A stretch of DNA of 64,000 nt, from NCBI GenBank assembly GCA_963995505.1, contig OZ023187.1, forward strand, positions 4,595,501 through 4,659,500, in the 5' to 3' direction. The stretch comes from Hypericum androsaemum. Its lineage: Eukaryota; Streptophyta; Magnoliopsida; Malpighiales; Hypericaceae. The position numbers and the translations under genes are program-made. A model generated the notes under the pieces. It was given only the letters and a program-made list of their open reading frames with translations, made no database searches and was not told the origin of the DNA. Of the stretch, positions 61,644 to 64,000 are shown one piece after another (the first letter of the stretch is position 1; each line of letters begins with the position of its first letter).

Positions 61644-63929
61644 ATGGCCTCCGGAGGAGCTCAATCTGGGTCCCAGTCTTCCTCAACGGCCAAGGAATGG
61701 ATCGTGCGTGGCGTACTGGCCGGAGCCGCCCTCGCGGTGGCCGTCGGCGCGCGCACGTATCTGTGTCGGTCGAGGAAGTTCCGGAGCCGGGTCGTGGGCA
61801 TCATACCCGCCCGGTTCGCGTCCTCCCGGTTCCCGGGAAAGCCGCTGGTCCAGATCCTCGGGAAGCCAATGATCCAGGTCCCCCCCCTCTTGTTCTCTTT
61901 GCCTGTTTCGCTCTAGCTTAGGAGAATTGGATCCAAATCCGGTTTGTGTTTCGAGGATTTGGGTCGGATCAGTTTGTACATAAGGAATCCTGATGAGGTA
62001 TGGTATGCTGCAAGTGAATGTTTGCGATCCGAAATGGAGAAGGGCGAATGCGGAGATTTGAGATTGTACTGAAGGACTAGGGTTCAAACCCGGTACATGT
62101 ATGTATACGAACAGAGACCTCCGGATCTAGAGGCTCGAACACTAACTACTAGGCCAGTGCTTTGCTGTTGTTAGTTTGCATTTTGCATGTTTGGTTGGGT
62201 ATGTAGCTGAGAGGATAATTGGACCCAAATCCGGTTTGTGTTGGGAGAATTTCGGTTGGATCTGAAAGTAACGAGCTTGATTTTTTTATGGTATTTAAGG
62301 AATTCCAATGAGGCAATTGGATCCCATGGTAGAACTGAATGAGATGGGCGACTTGAAATGAGGTTTGGGATTATACTCTAGGACAGGGGGTCAAACCTAA
62401 AACAAATGACGGATCGAACAGAGTTCGGGATCTAGAGGCCTGAGCACCAACTAGCAAGCCAGTTCTTGGTTCTTGTTAATTTTGCAAACTTTAAGGTTTT
62501 CTTCACTTTTCATGCTCTAAGGGGTTGAATAGCTGGTGGACGATTTCTCCGTCCGTGGAAAATAAGGAATTGAGATCAATGGTTTTCTTATTACGTCTTC
62601 TGACCGAAAGGATTGTGTTGAAGTGTCGTAGATCAATGGGGTTGAATGGTTGTATTATTTTATATTTAGCAGATCTGCTAGAGTACTGTATCAGATTCCT
62701 GAATTCACTTTATCTGGTGTTGTTTACAGAGAACTTGGGAAAGAGCCAAGATGGCAGCTACACTGGATCATATAGGTACATTATGTCAGCATCATTCAAT
62801 TTTTTTCGGACTGTTGGATAAAATAGCTTCACCTTTTATTTACAAATCAGCATTTTTTTCTCCCAAGGTTGGTGCTCAAGAACTGCCTTCTTGATCAAAG
62901 TAGGATGGTGGATGTTGCATTCATCTGGATGTATTACGTGGAACAGTTCTCTGCTGGAACTTGCAAGATCTTCAGTAGTTTAATTATTCGTGGTGTGTTG
63001 ACTATTTCTGTTTAGATGATTCAAGCTACACACTCCGTCTCTCCTTGGTGTACTTGTTACTATTTTGCTCGACTCACGAATTGGTCCAGACTTCTCATTC
63101 CTATATTTCCATTGCATTTTTTTGCCCTACCATCTTTCTTTAACAAAGATTGTTTGTATATGATGGGGAGGGTAAAGTTCTAGGTTGGGACATTTGCTTA
63201 TGCTTATTGCCTCCGCATTGCTTGCATACGCCCTCTTTTGATGTCTCACCTTTGTGTCTGTCGGAGACCTCACCGATGATAATTGATGCAGTTGTAGCAA
63301 CGGATGATGAGAATATTGCAGAATGTTGTCGAGGATTTGGTGCTGATGTCGTTATGACATCAGAATCTTGTAGAAATGGTAAATCAAGGTTATTAGAGCT
63401 TGGGTTTGAGTTTCAATTTATTTTTTTGGTGGTGGTAAAACCATCTTTGTTGTTTTACAGGCACAGAACGGTGCAATGAAGCCCTTCAAAAGCTGGAGAA
63501 GAAATACGACGTTGTTGTCAATATCCAGGGGGATGAACCTCTAATCGAGCCTGAGATTATTGATGGAATTGTTAAAGCACTACAGGTGAAGATATAGCTA
63601 TTACAATGGCCCTACAGCTCTTCAACTTTATGAATTGCATTTTAGATCGACTATGGCCACAATATCTTCTATTTTTTAAACACACCACAACTTTTCTTGT
63701 CCAGTGAACTTTAACACATCCATTTTTTTCTTGTCGAGTTCATGGTTTTGACCTGTCTACTCTCATTCAAATTTATTGTACCAGTACAGGCAGCCCCGGA
63801 TGCAGTGTTTAGCACTGCCGTTACACCACTTAAACCTGAAGATGCATTTGATCCCAATCGAGTGAAATGTGTAGTGGACAACCAAGGTTATGCCATCTAT
63901 TTCTCAAGGGGACTGATTCCCTTTAACAA
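61644..63929 (+). CDS. KDSB: CMP-3-deoxy-D-manno-octulosonate cytidylyltransferase (CMP-Kdo synthetase), partial, first 5 exons
   Basis: Exons visible: 61644-61877, 62730-62775, 63292-63378, 63461-63585, 63790-63929; the last ends in phase 2 at a GTGAGT donor and the gene runs past the window. The N-terminus has one hydrophobic anchor ([14 protein letters not shown], about 23-36), as in the plant mitochondrial enzyme. The KdsB signature [15 protein letters not shown] is at 54-68, followed by [27 protein letters not shown], the [15 protein letters not shown] segment and [15 protein letters not shown]. It activates Kdo with CTP to CMP-Kdo, the donor for Kdo in pectic rhamnogalacturonan II, so it serves primary cell-wall assembly. 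No lesion was seen in the exons present. Confidence 0.93.
61917..62475. repeat. Diverged tandem duplication (about 290-bp unit) in KDSB intron 1
   Basis: Two units, about 61917-62170 and 62208-62475, share in order GGATCCAAATCCGGTTTGTG-type, AAGGAATCC/AAGGAATTCC, GGGTTCAAACC/GGTCAAACC, GATCTAGAGGC and CTA(C/G)(T/C)A(A/G)GCCAGT motifs. They have diverged by substitutions and indels and sit entirely within intron 1. Confidence 0.7.
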
Positions 63930-64000
63930 GTGAGTCCATTGACCATATACATCAGTCGTAGGTGCTTCCCTCTGATAATGATGTTCTTTGTTTAAAGAAA

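Noticed and set aside
62080..62160. tRNA-like box (GGGTTCAAACCC) in KDSB intron 1
   Set aside because: No cloverleaf with acceptor and anticodon stems could be formed around it; treated as part of the intron repeat.

Overview
This is nuclear DNA from a flowering plant, probably a eudicot. It is AT-rich, its genes are spliced with GT-AG (and two GC-AG) introns, it has plant-specific gene families (BRIZ-type RING/ZnF-UBP, UBC25-type E2, DUF2921, a CMP-Kdo synthetase with a membrane anchor), and it holds many Ty1/copia, Mutator-like and hAT-like elements. No bacterial, organellar or CRISPR feature was seen. The species cannot be fixed from the sequence.

Layout. 1-2043: intergenic. 2049-8262: a complete copia retrotransposon with two identical 349-bp LTRs, a perfect target-site duplication (TSD) and an open 1343-codon gag-pol. 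About 9.9-11.3 kb: a minus-strand four-TM membrane protein gene with a 220-bp tandem duplication just upstream of its ATG. 12320-17197: a minus-strand copia element with 149-bp LTRs and five in-frame stops. 17456-18771: a Pack-MULE carrying a PHD/AIPP2-like gene fragment. 19.67-23.8 kb: an 8-exon CDK-like kinase gene. 24915-26226: a second Pack-MULE of the same terminal-repeat family, carrying an ALP1/HARBI1-like fragment. 26.37-28.85 kb: a 12-exon BRIZ-type E3 ligase gene. 29.2-32.3 kb (minus): a DUF2921 gene broken by a solo LTR and a 1-base frameshift. 33.5-34.2 kb: a small MULE-type element. 34.9-39.4 kb (minus): a 7-exon UBC25-like E2 gene with two GC-AG introns. 39.4-44.4 kb: gene-poor, with two tandem-repeat blocks and a hAT-type MITE. 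44.45-45.03 kb (minus): a single-exon RING-H2 gene. 47.5-53.6 kb: a third, divergent Pack-MULE-like element with a JmjC-like fragment and a decayed copia element nested inside it. 55.1-56.15 kb: two more hAT-type MITEs. 56.7-61.1 kb: a 13-exon TRF4/5-like nucleotidyltransferase gene. 61.64 kb to the window end: the first five exons of a CMP-Kdo synthetase (KDSB) gene.

The host genes are unrelated housekeeping or regulatory genes (cell-cycle-type kinase, ubiquitin E2 and two E3s, RNA tailing, cell-wall Kdo activation), each with its own promoter; there is no cluster or operon. The most distinctive content is the transposon layer. Three Pack-MULE-like elements of about 1.2-1.3 kb each hold a different GC-rich host-gene fragment, one contains a nested retrotransposon, and another ends only about 140 bp upstream of the BRIZ start codon. 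Exon boundaries were placed by hand from splice consensus, reading-frame continuity and family similarity, and are unverified by transcript data.
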